DNA of 64,000 nt from DATGPD01 sp041398565 (GCA_041398565.1 JAWKUN010000002.1:2046001-2110000); one strand, 5' to 3'; positions 26,664 to 36,471 are shown, numbered from the stretch's first letter. Numbers and translations are program-made. The notes: a model not told the origin generated them from the sequence alone.

Positions 26664-26669
26664 TAACAT
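26664..26669 (+). promoter_or_regulatory. Candidate -10 (TAACAT) of a sigma-kinase cassette
   Basis: TAACAT lies 21 nt before ATG 26691 of the sigma gene. The same hexamer occurs upstream of the sigma gene at 23775 (23707-23712). Confidence 0.3.
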
Positions 26670-26690
26670 CCCGGCTCCACCCATCTGCGT

Positions 26691-27278
26691 ATGACCTCGC
26701 CCACGTCGAAGCCCGCTCCGGGGCTCGAAGAGCTCTACCGCGCCGAGGCCGAGCGCCTGGTCGCCTGGGCTCGCATGCGCATCCGACCCGACCAGCGGGG
26801 GCTCCTCGCACCCGACGACTTGGCGCAGGACGTTTGGTGCCGCGCCGTCGAGAAGTTCGCCACCTTCGATCCGGCGGTCGTCTCGTTCCGCGCGTGGATC
26901 CTGACCGTCGCCAAGTTCGTGCTCGCCGAGGCCACCCGCCGCGCGTTCTACCTGCAGCGCATGAAGCACGAGGACGGTCGTTCGTCGGTGGCGAACCTGC
27001 GCGAGCAGGTCCCCGAGCTGGTGACGACCATCACCAGCCGCGCGGCGCGCAACGAGGCGATGGCGCGGCTGTTCGCCTGGGCCGATGGTCTCGACGACGT
27101 CGACCGTCAGGTGTTCACGCAGCACTTCCTGGAAGAGCAGCCGCAGAAGGACGTCGCCGCACGCCTGGGCATGCAACCGGCGGCGATCGCCAAGCGCTGG
27201 GAGCGTCTGCGGGGGCGCTTGCGTGCGGTTGCTCCGGCGTGGTTGCAGGTCGATGGCGACGCCGCGCCGCCGCCATGA
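26691..27278 (+). CDS. ECF-type sigma factor of a sigma-kinase pair
   Basis: This 195-residue protein has a sigma region 2 ('LLAPDDLAQDVWCRAVEKF', 'FRAWILTVAKFVLAEATRR') and a region-4 helix-turn-helix ('EEQPQKDVAARLGMQPAAIA'). It belongs to the planctomycete ECF type found beside Ser/Thr kinases. The stop overlaps the ATG of the kinase gene (ATGA), so the two are translated together and the kinase probably modulates this factor, directly or indirectly. Confidence 0.87.
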   Translation: MTSPTSKPAPGLEELYRAEAERLVAWARMRIRPDQRGLLAPDDLAQDVWCRAVEKFATFDPAVVSFRAWILTVAKFVLAEATRRAFYLQRMKHEDGRSSVANLREQVPELVTTITSRAARNEAMARLFAWADGLDDVDRQVFTQHFLEEQPQKDVAARLGMQPAAIAKRWERLRGRLRAVAPAWLQVDGDAAPPP

Positions 27279-29767
27279 GCGATCAGGCGCGGGCCGACGC
27301 GGCGCGGGCCGACGCCGTACTGGAGTTCGTCAACCGCTACCTCGACGACGTCGGGACAGGGTGCGTGCGCACCGTCGCCGAATACCAGGCCATGCACCCC
27401 GGACACGAGGAGGCCATCGCGGCCGAACTCGCTCGCCTGGCGCACATCGCCGGCAGCGTCGGCTCCGACGCGGCGCCCGCGCGCTCGGTCGCGGGCTACG
27501 AGATCCTCGCCACGATCGGCCGGGGTGGACAGGCTACGGTCTACCTGGCGCAGGACATGCGGCTGCCGCGCAAGGTGGCGCTCAAGGTCGTGCGCGACGC
27601 CGAGGTGGAGGCGGGCGGCGAGACGTTGGCTCGCTTCCGGCGCGAGGCGGCGGTGGTGTCGAGGCTGGATCACCCCAACCTGGGGACTGTGTTCGAGACC
27701 GGCAGCTGCGAACTGGGCGCCTTCATCGCCATGCGCTACGTCGATGGCGGCTCCTTGGCCGACGCCCTTGCCGCCGCGGGTGCCGACAGTGGACCTGGCG
27801 TCGTGCGCTTGCCGGGCGAGCCTGCCGACGCGACGCCATGGCAGCGGCTGGGGCGGGCGCTCCTCCTGCTGGAGCAGACCGCGCGCGCGCTGGCCGTCGC
27901 GCACCGCGCCGGCGTGGTCCACCGCGACGTCAAGCCGAGCAACATCCTGCTCACCGCCGCGGGCGCACCGGTGCTGGTCGACTTCGGCCTCGCGCACGAC
28001 GCCAGCGATGCCGGCCTGACCTTGTCGGGCGCGCAGTTCGGGACGCCGGCCTATATGGCGCCCGAGCAGGTTCTGGGCGACCGTCGCGTCGATGCGCGCA
28101 CGGATGTGTACGGCCTCGGTGTCACTGCCTACGAGGTGCTCACCGGTACGCGGCCATTCGCGGCGGCGACGCGCGAAGCGCTCTACCGTCGCATCCTGGC
28201 CGGACGGGTTGCCGATCCGTGTCGCCTCGTGCCGAGCCTGCCACGCGAGGTGCAGGTCGTGTTGCAGGCGGCGATGGATGTCGATCCGCAGCGCCGCTAC
28301 GCCTCGGCCGACGAGTTCGCCGACGACCTCAGGCGGGTGCGTGAGCGGCAGCCGATCGTCGCCGAGGCCCAGGGGTGGCTCCTGCGCGCCTGGCGGTGGG
28401 CGCAACGCAACCCGTTGCCGGCGGCGTTGCTCGTGGCCCTGTGCGCGGGCCTGGCGCTCACCACTTGGTCGCTGTGGGCGATGCGCGTGGCGCGCGCGCG
28501 CGCCGACGCCAACGCGCGCCGCCTGAGCCTCACCACTCTCGCTGGCCTGGTCCGGGCCGCGCACGACGACATGTGGCCCGTGCACGGGGAGGCGCGGCCT
28601 CGGCTGGTCGAATGGGTGCGCACGGCCGAGCAGTTCGTCGAGGACTGTCACCGCCTGCACGCGGGTGGGGACGAAGCGGAGTCGACGCCGGTGCTGGCGG
28701 CATTGCGCTCGTTCGCGGCCAGCGACGGCCCGCTGCAGCAGGTGCGCCGGCGCTTGGCGCGCATCGATGCCGTGGCTACGGCCAGCCTGCAAGACGCGGC
28801 GCCGGCGTGGCGCGTCGCCCTCGATGCCCTGCGCGCCGATGCTCGCTTCGGCGTGACGGCGCCACCGGCGCCGATCTTCGGTCTGGTGCCGCTCGGGCGC
28901 GACTCGGCCTCGGGACTGGAGGAATTCTGGTGGGTGCCTTCCGGTGCGCGCCCGCGGCGCGGAGCGGACGGTGGCTGGCACATGGCCGACGACACCGGCG
29001 CCGTGCTGGTGCTGCTGCCGGGAGGCGCCGTCCTCCTCGGCGCGCAGGCCGACGACCCTGCCGAGCCGCACCACGATCGCCTCGCCGAGCCGGACGAGCG
29101 TCCCGTACACGCCGTCGAGCTGGCGCCGTTCTTCTGCTGCAAGTACGAGCTCACTCAGGGCCAATGGGTGCGCCTGAGCGGGACCAACCCCAGTCGGTTC
29201 ACGCCCGGCGAAGGCGAGTGGAAGGACGGCGAGAGCCGGCGGCCGTTGGTCCATCCCGTCGAGCAACTGAGCCACGAAGAGGCGACGCTGTGGCTGCGAC
29301 GCTTCGGGCTGGAGCTGCCCACCGAGGCGCAATGGGAGTACGCCTGCAGGGCCGAGAGCGACACGCCTTGGTGGCCAGGCGCCGACGAGGGCGACCTTCT
29401 GGGTGCGGCCAACCTCGCCGACGAGACTCTGCATCGGCGACACCCGGACTTCGCCGCGGCCTGGCCGTTCGACGACGGCTTCGCTCTGCACGGTCCGGTC
29501 GACGCGTTTCGCGCCAACCGCTTCGGCCTCGCCGGCTGCATCGGCAACGTCGGCGAGTGGTGCGCCGACGCCTTCGGTTCGTACGCGCTGCCGGTGCGTG
29601 CCGGCGACGGTCTGCGCCAGGGCGGCGACCCCCAGAAGCGCGTGGTGCGTGGCGGCAACTTCGAGTGGGGCGCGCGCGAGGCGCGCACGACCTACCGCAG
29701 CTTCGAAGCGGCGGGCAACCGCACCTACCAGGTCGGCGTGCGCCCGATCCTCCGAACGACGCGTTGA
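27275..29767 (+). CDS. Membrane Ser/Thr kinase with C-terminal FGE-like domain
   Basis: This is an 830-residue protein. After a helical N-terminal segment, the kinase (about 74-365) shows 'IGRGGQATVYLAQ', 'VALKVV', 'VHRDVKPSNI' (about 215), 'VDFGLAH' and 'YMAPEQ', so all catalytic residues are present. A membrane helix lies at about 380-402. The extracytoplasmic part has a helical linker and an FGE/sulfatase-modifying-factor fold ('CKYELTQGQWVRLSGTNPSR', 'LPTEAQWEYACRAE', 'GNVGEWCAD'). The usual Cys-bearing signature is 'RGGNFEWGAREARTTYRS', so the catalytic cysteines are absent and the domain is probably a ligand sensor. It is coupled to the upstream sigma gene. Confidence 0.92.
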   Translation: MSDQARADAARADAVLEFVNRYLDDVGTGCVRTVAEYQAMHPGHEEAIAAELARLAHIAGSVGSDAAPARSVAGYEILATIGRGGQATVYLAQDMRLPRKVALKVVRDAEVEAGGETLARFRREAAVVSRLDHPNLGTVFETGSCELGAFIAMRYVDGGSLADALAAAGADSGPGVVRLPGEPADATPWQRLGRALLLLEQTARALAVAHRAGVVHRDVKPSNILLTAAGAPVLVDFGLAHDASDAGLTLSGAQFGTPAYMAPEQVLGDRRVDARTDVYGLGVTAYEVLTGTRPFAAATREALYRRILAGRVADPCRLVPSLPREVQVVLQAAMDVDPQRRYASADEFADDLRRVRERQPIVAEAQGWLLRAWRWAQRNPLPAALLVALCAGLALTTWSLWAMRVARARADANARRLSLTTLAGLVRAAHDDMWPVHGEARPRLVEWVRTAEQFVEDCHRLHAGGDEAESTPVLAALRSFAASDGPLQQVRRRLARIDAVATASLQDAAPAWRVALDALRADARFGVTAPPAPIFGLVPLGRDSASGLEEFWWVPSGARPRRGADGGWHMADDTGAVLVLLPGGAVLLGAQADDPAEPHHDRLAEPDERPVHAVELAPFFCCKYELTQGQWVRLSGTNPSRFTPGEGEWKDGESRRPLVHPVEQLSHEEATLWLRRFGLELPTEAQWEYACRAESDTPWWPGADEGDLLGAANLADETLHRRHPDFAAAWPFDDGFALHGPVDAFRANRFGLAGCIGNVGEWCADAFGSYALPVRAGDGLRQGGDPQKRVVRGGNFEWGAREARTTYRSFEAAGNRTYQVGVRPILRTTR

Positions 29768-29898
29768 TCTCCCGGCGCCACCGGCGACTCGTCGCACCTG
29801 CGGTCAGGGGCCACGCGGCCGATGGGCCGCGCGGCGGCCGGACGGCCCGGTTTCGCGCCCGCTCCGGGCGCGATTCGGTCGGCGGCCGAGCCGCGGCC

Positions 29899-29904
29899 TA
29901 CAAT
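29899..29904 (+). promoter_or_regulatory. Candidate -10 (TACAAT) for the 29914 gene
   Basis: TACAAT ends 9 nt before ATG 29914 in the 146-nt gap after the kinase gene, giving a near-leaderless transcript. The -35 region is not recognisable. Confidence 0.4.
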
Positions 29905-29913
29905 CACGCCACC

Positions 29914-31143
29914 ATGCTCTCGCGCGCACTCGTCCTCTTCTCTGCCCTGGGTCCGTGCGGGCTGGCGACGGCGCAAAGCCGCTCGGCGCAGCCACCGATC
30001 AAGGTGACCCCGCCGCAGCCCTATCCGCCTCTCGGACCGTCGGCGGTGAGCAGCGCCGGGTGCGTGGTGTCACAGGTCGGACAGATCGAGCTGCGTCCGA
30101 TCGCCGGGCAGCCGCCCAACGTGTTCCACTGCACGCTGTCGGTGAAGGTGAACGGCGGCACGACCTGGGACCTGGTCACCGGCACGTTCGACTGCGATGC
30201 ACCGTCCTTCACCAAGAACAACGACGTCGCGCACCTCAACACCACGGTTGCCGACGAGTTCGCCGGCTCGGTGAGCCGCGACCTGTTGGTGTTCGTGTAC
30301 GACGCCGGCGGCAGCACGATGTTCTGCACGCGCGCGTCGACCGGCGTGGCGTTCGGCGCGCCGCAGGTGGTCACCGGTGTGCCGGGCGGCTCGATCGACC
30401 CGAAGCTCGGCTACGATGGTGCTCAGGAGAAGCTGGCCTACCGCGACCCGGTGACCGGCGACATCGTGTGGGCGGACTTCAATCGGGTCACCGGCGCGAC
30501 CACGGGCGCCTTCGTACTCGTGCAGGCCACCAGCGTCGTCGAGGGTTTCCACTCGCCCGAGCCGATGCGCGACCCGACCGGCACCGCGCGCGCCTTCTTG
30601 CTGGGCAAGCTCGATCCGGCGAACTTGTCGGACGCTTGGTACGCCTCGGGCAAGTTCAACCTACCTCCCGTCGTGGCGCACCCGTTGCACGAGACCGGGC
30701 CGTCGCCCGCCACTTACCTGCGCAACGGCACCGCGCTGGGCGGCACCGCCTTCGTGCCCGAGGGGCCGGCCTACGGCGACCCGCTGCGGATCGACTTCGA
30801 GGCGACGAACTGCGACGTCGCCGACGACGGCAGCACCGTCGTGCTGTGCAACTTCTTCCCCTACAAGCCCGTCGCCCCCTTCGACGTGGCCGTGGCGCTC
30901 GGCGCACTGGCTCGCCAACCGTTGCCGATCCCCGGCGTGCGCGGGCTGCTCGGTCTCGATCCGCTGCAGCCGATCGTCTTCTTGCCCTTCCTGCCGGCGC
31001 CGCCCTACACGGGCGTCGTGTGCTGGAACCTGCCGGTGCCGATAGGCACGCCGGCCGCGCAGCTCGCCAGCCAGGCGATCCTGTTCAACCGCAACCAGGC
31101 CACCGTCTACTTGGGCAACAATTCGTCGGTCTGGATTCGCTGA
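29914..31143 (+). CDS. Secreted protein of unknown function
   Basis: The 409-residue product has a signal peptide (MLSRALVLFSALGPCGLATAQ). The rest is beta-rich with repeated aromatic/Asp strands ('DLLVFVYDAGGSTMFCTRAS', 'GYDGAQEKLAYRDPVTGDIV') that resemble propeller blades used in planctomycete surface proteins. It ends with a stretch typical of C-terminal domains in this group ('NLPVPIGTPAAQLASQAILF'). I recognise no enzyme motif. The gene is complete and flanked by unrelated genes. Confidence 0.7.
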   Translation: MLSRALVLFSALGPCGLATAQSRSAQPPIKVTPPQPYPPLGPSAVSSAGCVVSQVGQIELRPIAGQPPNVFHCTLSVKVNGGTTWDLVTGTFDCDAPSFTKNNDVAHLNTTVADEFAGSVSRDLLVFVYDAGGSTMFCTRASTGVAFGAPQVVTGVPGGSIDPKLGYDGAQEKLAYRDPVTGDIVWADFNRVTGATTGAFVLVQATSVVEGFHSPEPMRDPTGTARAFLLGKLDPANLSDAWYASGKFNLPPVVAHPLHETGPSPATYLRNGTALGGTAFVPEGPAYGDPLRIDFEATNCDVADDGSTVVLCNFFPYKPVAPFDVAVALGALARQPLPIPGVRGLLGLDPLQPIVFLPFLPAPPYTGVVCWNLPVPIGTPAAQLASQAILFNRNQATVYLGNNSSVWIR

Positions 31144-31216
31144 GGCACGGGCGGCGCGGCGTCGAGATCGGCCACCGTTGCGGCGCCGGGTCCACGCGGC
31201 GAGTAGCCTTGCGCCC

Positions 31217-32011
31217 ATGCGTTCCTATCTCGACCTGTTGCGGCACCTGCTCGACCATGGCGTCGAGAAGGGCGACCGCACCGGGACCGGCACCCGCAGC
31301 GTGTTCGGTTGGCAGACGCGCTACGACCTGGCGCAGGGGTTCCCGCTGCTGACCACCAAGAAGGTGCACTTCAAGTCGGTGCTGGTCGAGCTGCTGTGGT
31401 TCCTGCGCGGGGACACCAACGTCGCCTTCTTGCGCGAGCACGGCGTGACCATCTGGGACGAGTGGGCCGATGCCGCTGGTGATCTGGGGCCGGTCTACGG
31501 CGCGCAGTGGCGGAGCTGGCGCTGCGCCGACGGTCGCACCGTCGACCAGATCGCCGACGTCGTCGATCGCATCCGGCGCGACCCCGACTCGCGACGCCTC
31601 GTGGTCAGCGCGTGGAACGTCGGCGAGCTCGAGCAGATGGCCCTGCCGCCGTGCCACCTGTTGTTCCAGTTCTGGGTGGGGGGCGGCCGGCTGTCGTGCC
31701 AGCTCTACCAGCGCAGCGCCGACATCTTTCTGGGCGTGCCGTTCAACATCGCGTCGTACGCGGCCCTCACCATGATGATCGCGCAGGTCGCCGGCCTGCA
31801 GCCCGGAGAACTCGTGCACACGCTCGGCGACGCGCACCTCTACCAGAACCACGTCGAGCAGGCCCGCCTGCAACTGGAACGCGCGCCGCGCGCGCTGCCG
31901 CGCCTGGTGCTCGACCCCTCGGTGACCTCGGTCTTCGACTTCCGCGCCGAGCACTTCCGCCTCGAGGGCTACGACCCGTGGCCGGCGATCAAGGCGCCGG
32001 TCGCGATCTGA
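31217..32011 (+). CDS. thyA: Thymidylate synthase
   Basis: The 264-residue length equals E. coli ThyA. Conserved blocks are 'GDRTGTGTRSVFG', 'FPLLTTKKVHFKSVLVELLW', 'NVGELEQMALPPCHLLFQF' with the nucleophilic Cys, 'LYQRSADIFLGVPFNIASYA' and 'GDAHLYQNH'. It methylates dUMP to dTMP using methylenetetrahydrofolate and releases dihydrofolate. ATG 31217 gives the standard N-terminus; TAGCCT at 31204-31209 may be its -10. The folA gene begins 2 nt after the stop. Confidence 0.97.
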   Translation: MRSYLDLLRHLLDHGVEKGDRTGTGTRSVFGWQTRYDLAQGFPLLTTKKVHFKSVLVELLWFLRGDTNVAFLREHGVTIWDEWADAAGDLGPVYGAQWRSWRCADGRTVDQIADVVDRIRRDPDSRRLVVSAWNVGELEQMALPPCHLLFQFWVGGGRLSCQLYQRSADIFLGVPFNIASYAALTMMIAQVAGLQPGELVHTLGDAHLYQNHVEQARLQLERAPRALPRLVLDPSVTSVFDFRAEHFRLEGYDPWPAIKAPVAI

Positions 32012-32013
32012 GC

Positions 32014-32544
32014 GTGCGTACCGGCCTGGTGTGGGCGATGGCCGAGAACGGCGTCATCGGCCGCGGCGGCGGACTGCCGTGGCGCCTGCCGGACGACCTC
32101 GAGCACTTCAAGGCGATCACGCTCGGGTGTCCCGTCGTGATGGGGCGCAAGACCTTCGCCTCGTTGCGGCGGCCGTTGCCCGGACGGCTCAACCTGGTGC
32201 TCACGCGGCAGCCGCTGGCGGTGCCCGGCGTGGTGCCGGTGTCCTCGTTCGCCGCTGCTCGGGTCGCTGCCGAGGCCGCCGGGGCGGCGCCTTGGCTGTG
32301 GGCCATCGGCGGCGCGGCGGTGTACGCCGAGGCCCTGCCCTGGTCGGAGCGCTTGGAGGTGACCCGCGTGCACGCAGCGGTCGCGGGCGACGTCTTCTTC
32401 CCGCCGCTCGATTGGGCTTCGTGGCGACGGGTGTGGCACGAAGACCACGCCGCCGATGCGCGCCACGAGCACGCGTTCACCTTCGAGCGTTGGGAGCGCG
32501 CCGCCGGCACGCTGCCGCTCGGACCTGCCTCGGCATCCGGGTAG
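32014..32544 (+). CDS. folA: Dihydrofolate reductase
   Basis: The 176-residue protein starts at GTG 32014, 2 nt after thyA. Family motifs are 'LVWAMAENGVIGRGGGLPWR', the substrate Asp in 'PDDLEHFK', 'VVMGRKTFASL', 'NLVLTRQ' and 'WAIGGAAVYAEAL'. It reduces the dihydrofolate made by ThyA back to tetrahydrofolate. The tight pair makes a complete dTMP/folate cycle. The C-terminus is slightly longer than usual. Confidence 0.95.
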   Translation: MRTGLVWAMAENGVIGRGGGLPWRLPDDLEHFKAITLGCPVVMGRKTFASLRRPLPGRLNLVLTRQPLAVPGVVPVSSFAAARVAAEAAGAAPWLWAIGGAAVYAEALPWSERLEVTRVHAAVAGDVFFPPLDWASWRRVWHEDHAADARHEHAFTFERWERAAGTLPLGPASASG

Positions 32545-32671
32545 GGGCATCGGTGCGGATTTCGTCTCCACCCTGGCCGGGATCCGGGCTCGGCCGGCCG
32601 TTGGCACCGACGCGGCGCCACGAGCCGGTGCCGGTCTTTCGTGTCGGGCTGTCCCCGCTCGGGCGCGACCG

Positions 32672-32677
32672 CATAAT
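32672..32677 (+). promoter_or_regulatory. Candidate -10 (CATAAT) of a sigma-kinase cassette
   Basis: CATAAT lies 12 nt before ATG 32690, in the 145-nt gap after folA. Confidence 0.35.
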
Positions 32678-32689
32678 GCGGGCTGACGC

Positions 32690-33331
32690 ATGACCGAGCG
32701 CACCGATCCCGGCGCCGAACCGGACACCCTCCGCCGCCGTCTCGCTGCGCGCGAAGTCGCGGCGCTCGGCGAGCTGTTCGCCCTGCACCACGAGCGGCTC
32801 CTGCAGTTCATCCGCTTCCGCCTCGACCCACGCCTGCGGGCGCGCATCGACGCTGACGACGTGCTGCAAGAGGCCTACATCGACGCCGAGAAGCGCATCG
32901 CCAGCTTCGACTACGACAAGGCGACCACCGCCTACGTCTGGATTCGCATGATCGTCGGCCAGACGCTCACCGACCTGCACCGCCGCCACGTCGAGGCCAA
33001 GGCGCGCGGGGTCGGGCGCGAGGCGTTCTTCGGCGAGGTCTTGGCCGCATCGAGCGCTGCCATTTCCCAGCGCTTCGTGGCCAAACTCACCTCTCCCAGC
33101 GGGGCGGCCGTGCGCGGGGAGCTGGAGGGTCTGGTCGAGCGCACGTTACAGGAGATGGATCCGATCGACCGCGAGATGCTCGTCCTGCGCCACTTCGAAG
33201 AGGTCGGCAACGCCGAGGCTGCCCAGATCCTCGGGCTGCCCGAGTCGACTGCCAGCAGCCGCTACCTGCGCGCCCTCACCAAGCTGCGGCAGGTGCTCAA
33301 GAAGGCCAGCGAGCCGGGGGGGCCTGCTTGA
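32690..33331 (+). CDS. ECF-type sigma factor of a sigma-kinase pair
   Basis: This is a 213-residue protein. Region 2 is 'FALHHERLLQFIRFRLDPRL' followed by 'IDADDVLQEAYIDAEKRI' and 'AYVWIRMIVGQTLTDLHRRH'. Region 4 is 'LQEMDPIDREMLVLRHFEEV' with 'NAEAAQILGLPESTASSRYL'. The pattern fits the planctomycete sigma factors encoded with kinases. Its stop overlaps the TTG start of the next gene (TTGA). Confidence 0.92.
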   Translation: MTERTDPGAEPDTLRRRLAAREVAALGELFALHHERLLQFIRFRLDPRLRARIDADDVLQEAYIDAEKRIASFDYDKATTAYVWIRMIVGQTLTDLHRRHVEAKARGVGREAFFGEVLAASSAAISQRFVAKLTSPSGAAVRGELEGLVERTLQEMDPIDREMLVLRHFEEVGNAEAAQILGLPESTASSRYLRALTKLRQVLKKASEPGGPA

Positions 33332-36300
33332 GCGAGTCGACCGACGGGCGAGCCGACGGGGCTGGGGCGCGCGATCCGGTCGAGACGCTCCTCGACGACT
33401 ACCTGGCGGCACGCCGGCAAGGCCATGCCCCCGATCTCGACGCACACGTGGCCCGTGCCGGCGCCCGTGCTGCCGAACTGCGTGAGCTCATCGAGTCGGC
33501 GGAGCTGCTCGACGACCTCAAGAGTGCGCGCCCGCGCGGCTTGTCGCTGCACACGCCGCAGGTGCTCGGCGACTACCGCATCCTCGCCGAGATCGGCCGC
33601 GGCGGCATGGGGGTGGTGTACGAGGCGGAGCAGATCACGCTGGGGCGGCGCGTGGCGGTGAAGGTCCTGCCGCCGCAGGCGCTGCGCGGCGAGTCGCGCC
33701 TGAACCGGTTCCGGCGCGAAGCGCAGACGGCGGCGAAGCTGCACCACACCAACATCGTCCCGGTGTTCGGCGTCGGCGAGCAGGACGGCGTGCACTACTA
33801 CGTCATGCAGCTCATCGTCGGGCGCCCGCTCGACGAGGTGATGCGCGCGTTGCGCGGCGAGAAGGCCGATCCCGAGCGTCCGCGGCGCGCGGGCGGATCG
33901 ACCGCGCTCAGCGCATCCTCGGCGGCGCAAGCCTTGCGCGCCGGTGGCTTCGCGCCGAGCTCGGAGAGCGCCGAGGTCGAGCCGGGCGACGCCACCTACT
34001 ACCGCAGCGTCGCCACGCTCGGGTTGCAGGTGGCCGAGGCGCTGACCTACGCCCACGCCCAGGGCACGCTGCACCGCGACATCAAGCCGGCCAACCTGAT
34101 CCTCGACGCCCAGGGCGTCCTCTGGATCACCGACTTCGGCCTCGCCAAGGTGATGGAGGACGACAGCTTCACCAACAGCGGAGACCTGGTCGGCACGCTG
34201 CAGTACATGGCGCCCGAGCAGATCGGCGGGCACGCCGACGAGCGCACGGACGTGCACGGGCTGGGACTCGTCCTGTACGAGCTGACCACGCTGCAGCCGG
34301 CGTTCGCCGCCGATTCGCGCGGCGAGTTGGTCGAGCGCGTGCGCAACCAGGAGCCGCCGTCGGCCGGTCGCGTGCGTCCGGGGGTGCCGCGCGACCTGGA
34401 GACCATCATCCGCAAGGCGACGGCCAACGATCCAGGGCACCGCTACCAGGCCGCGGTCGAGCTGCGCGACGATCTCGAGCGCTTCTTGCAGGATCGGCCG
34501 ATCCGGGCGCGCCGCGTGAGCAGCATCGAGAGTGGGTGGCGCTGGTGTCGGCGCAACCGCCTGCTGGCCAGCGTCGGCGCCGTGGCGGTGCTCGGCCTGG
34601 TGTCGACCGCCGTGGTGAGCGTGATGGGCTACGCCTCGACGCGCCGCGCGCTCGACCGCGCGGAGGACAACGTCGCGCTGGCCTTGGCAGGGTTCGAGAG
34701 CGTGTTCGCCCGCATCGTCGGTCCGGACATGCTGAGGCCAGACGACGACGAGGAAGGCGACGTGGTCGCACCGGGCGTGGGTTCGGCCTTGTCGGCCAAC
34801 GACCAGGAGCTGCTCGTCGAGATCCTGCACTTCTACGACCGGCTCGCCGAGTCGAATGCCGGCAACGCCGCGGCGCGGCAGCTGACCGCGCGCGCCTACC
34901 AGCGCGTCGGCGAGGTGCACTTGCAGCTCGGCAAGCCGGCCGAGGCGGTGGCCAACTACGAACGGTCGGTGCGTCTGTACACGGAGCTGGTGCACGACGG
35001 GGTCGCCGCCCTGGGCACGTTGATGCAGGTGGAGAACGGCTTGTGTCGTGCCAACTTCGCCCTCGGACGCGACGAGTTCCGAGCTCTGATGCGGCAAGCG
35101 CGCAGTCCGGAGGAGGCGCGTTCCCTCGGCGAGTCACCGCGGTCGCGCTACGAACGCGCCACCCAGCTGGCGGAGTCCGTGCTGGCGCGCGGCGAGGCAG
35201 CGAGCGCGCCCACGCCCCTCATGCGCCTGGAGTGCGCCCGTGCCCACGAGCAACTGGCGCGACCCGGACGTGGCTACGGCCGGCGCGGCAACGACCCGAC
35301 GCGCCGCGACGGCAGCCAGGCGGCGCAAGCGCCGCGCGAGGCGCAGATGTCGCCGAGCGAGCACTACCGCGCCGCGATGCAGCTGCACGAGTCGCTGCTG
35401 GCCGAGGACCCCGAGAATGCCACCTACCGGCACGCGGCGGCGCGCGCCTGCCTTGCCGTGGCGCGGGCCGCGCTGCGGCGGCCCGGGCGCGACCCCGAAC
35501 GGCGCGAAGAGATCGCCAAGCTGCAAGAGCGGGCGCTGGTGCTCCTGCAGCCGTTGGCCGAGCAGTTCCCGGCGCGGCCCCAGTACCGCGAGGCGTTGGT
35601 CATGGCCTTGACGCTGCTGCCACCCGACACGCGCGGTGGTCGACGCTTCGACCGTGGCGCCGAGCCCGCTGACCCCGAGCAGATCGAGCGCCACAAGCGT
35701 GCCGTGGAGATCGCCGACGGCTTGGCACGCGACTTCGCCGGCGTCGAGGACTTCGTGCGCGAGTACTGCGAGACGGCGCTCAAGACAGCCAACCTGATCC
35801 TGGCGAGCGAGCCGGCCGAGGGGTTGGCTCTGGTGCGCCGCGCCGTGGCCGCCGCCGACAAGGCCCTGGCCGACCGCAGCGAACGGTCCCCGGGCACCCT
35901 GCTATGCGAAGTGGCGGTGCGGGGGTCGAGCCTGGTGCTGGGTGTGAATCCGGATCTGGCGGCGGAGGTGGCGCAGCGCGCCGTCACCGTGGCCGAAGCC
36001 GCGCTGGCCGAGCGCGGCGAAGACAACGGCACGCACGTCTACCTCGGCCAGGCACGTGCGCGCTTGTTGCAGGCGCTGTGGCGCAGTGGCCGAGCCGAGC
36101 AGGCGTCGATCGTGTACGAGAAGGTCAAGGCCGCCGAGGCCGACCGTGGCGGTGGCGAGGCGATCATGCTGCGCCTGACGGCCATCGAGGAGTTCCTCCG
36201 TCAGGGGGCGGCCGGCGCGGCGCGCGATGAGGCGCGGGCGTTGGAGGCGATTCTCGAGCGCGTGCAGACGGGTCGCGATCGCGAGCCCGGACCGCGTGGC

Positions 36301-36471
36301 CGGCCGGGTCCAGGCGACATCGTCGCGGGGGTCGGGCGTTCCCTGGCCCAGGCCTACGAGCGCCTGGCCGAACTCGAGCAGGAGAGCGCGCAGGACCGGG
36401 CGCAGGACCGAGAGCGGGCCGCGAGCCTGCGCGAACGCTACGGCGATCGGCACGACGTGCCGCGCCGGTAG
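33328..36471 (+). CDS. Large membrane Ser/Thr kinase with TPR-like sensor region
   Basis: The protein is 1047 residues and starts at TTG 33328 with a GGGGGG ribosome-binding site 5 nt upstream. The kinase domain (about 81-390) has 'IGRGGMGVVYEAEQITLGRR', 'VAVKVLPP', 'LHRDIKPANLIL' (about 249), 'ITDFGLAK' and 'YMAPEQ', so it should be active. An inserted low-complexity segment lies between the lobes (about 172-220). A membrane helix at about 412-432 is followed by roughly 600 residues of helical repeats ('QLTARAYQRVGEVHLQLGKP', 'LYTELVHDGV'). Coupling to the sigma gene suggests joint signalling. Confidence 0.93.
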   Translation: MSESTDGRADGAGARDPVETLLDDYLAARRQGHAPDLDAHVARAGARAAELRELIESAELLDDLKSARPRGLSLHTPQVLGDYRILAEIGRGGMGVVYEAEQITLGRRVAVKVLPPQALRGESRLNRFRREAQTAAKLHHTNIVPVFGVGEQDGVHYYVMQLIVGRPLDEVMRALRGEKADPERPRRAGGSTALSASSAAQALRAGGFAPSSESAEVEPGDATYYRSVATLGLQVAEALTYAHAQGTLHRDIKPANLILDAQGVLWITDFGLAKVMEDDSFTNSGDLVGTLQYMAPEQIGGHADERTDVHGLGLVLYELTTLQPAFAADSRGELVERVRNQEPPSAGRVRPGVPRDLETIIRKATANDPGHRYQAAVELRDDLERFLQDRPIRARRVSSIESGWRWCRRNRLLASVGAVAVLGLVSTAVVSVMGYASTRRALDRAEDNVALALAGFESVFARIVGPDMLRPDDDEEGDVVAPGVGSALSANDQELLVEILHFYDRLAESNAGNAAARQLTARAYQRVGEVHLQLGKPAEAVANYERSVRLYTELVHDGVAALGTLMQVENGLCRANFALGRDEFRALMRQARSPEEARSLGESPRSRYERATQLAESVLARGEAASAPTPLMRLECARAHEQLARPGRGYGRRGNDPTRRDGSQAAQAPREAQMSPSEHYRAAMQLHESLLAEDPENATYRHAAARACLAVARAALRRPGRDPERREEIAKLQERALVLLQPLAEQFPARPQYREALVMALTLLPPDTRGGRRFDRGAEPADPEQIERHKRAVEIADGLARDFAGVEDFVREYCETALKTANLILASEPAEGLALVRRAVAAADKALADRSERSPGTLLCEVAVRGSSLVLGVNPDLAAEVAQRAVTVAEAALAERGEDNGTHVYLGQARARLLQALWRSGRAEQASIVYEKVKAAEADRGGGEAIMLRLTAIEEFLRQGAAGAARDEARALEAILERVQTGRDREPGPRGRPGPGDIVAGVGRSLAQAYERLAELEQESAQDRAQDRERAASLRERYGDRHDVPRR

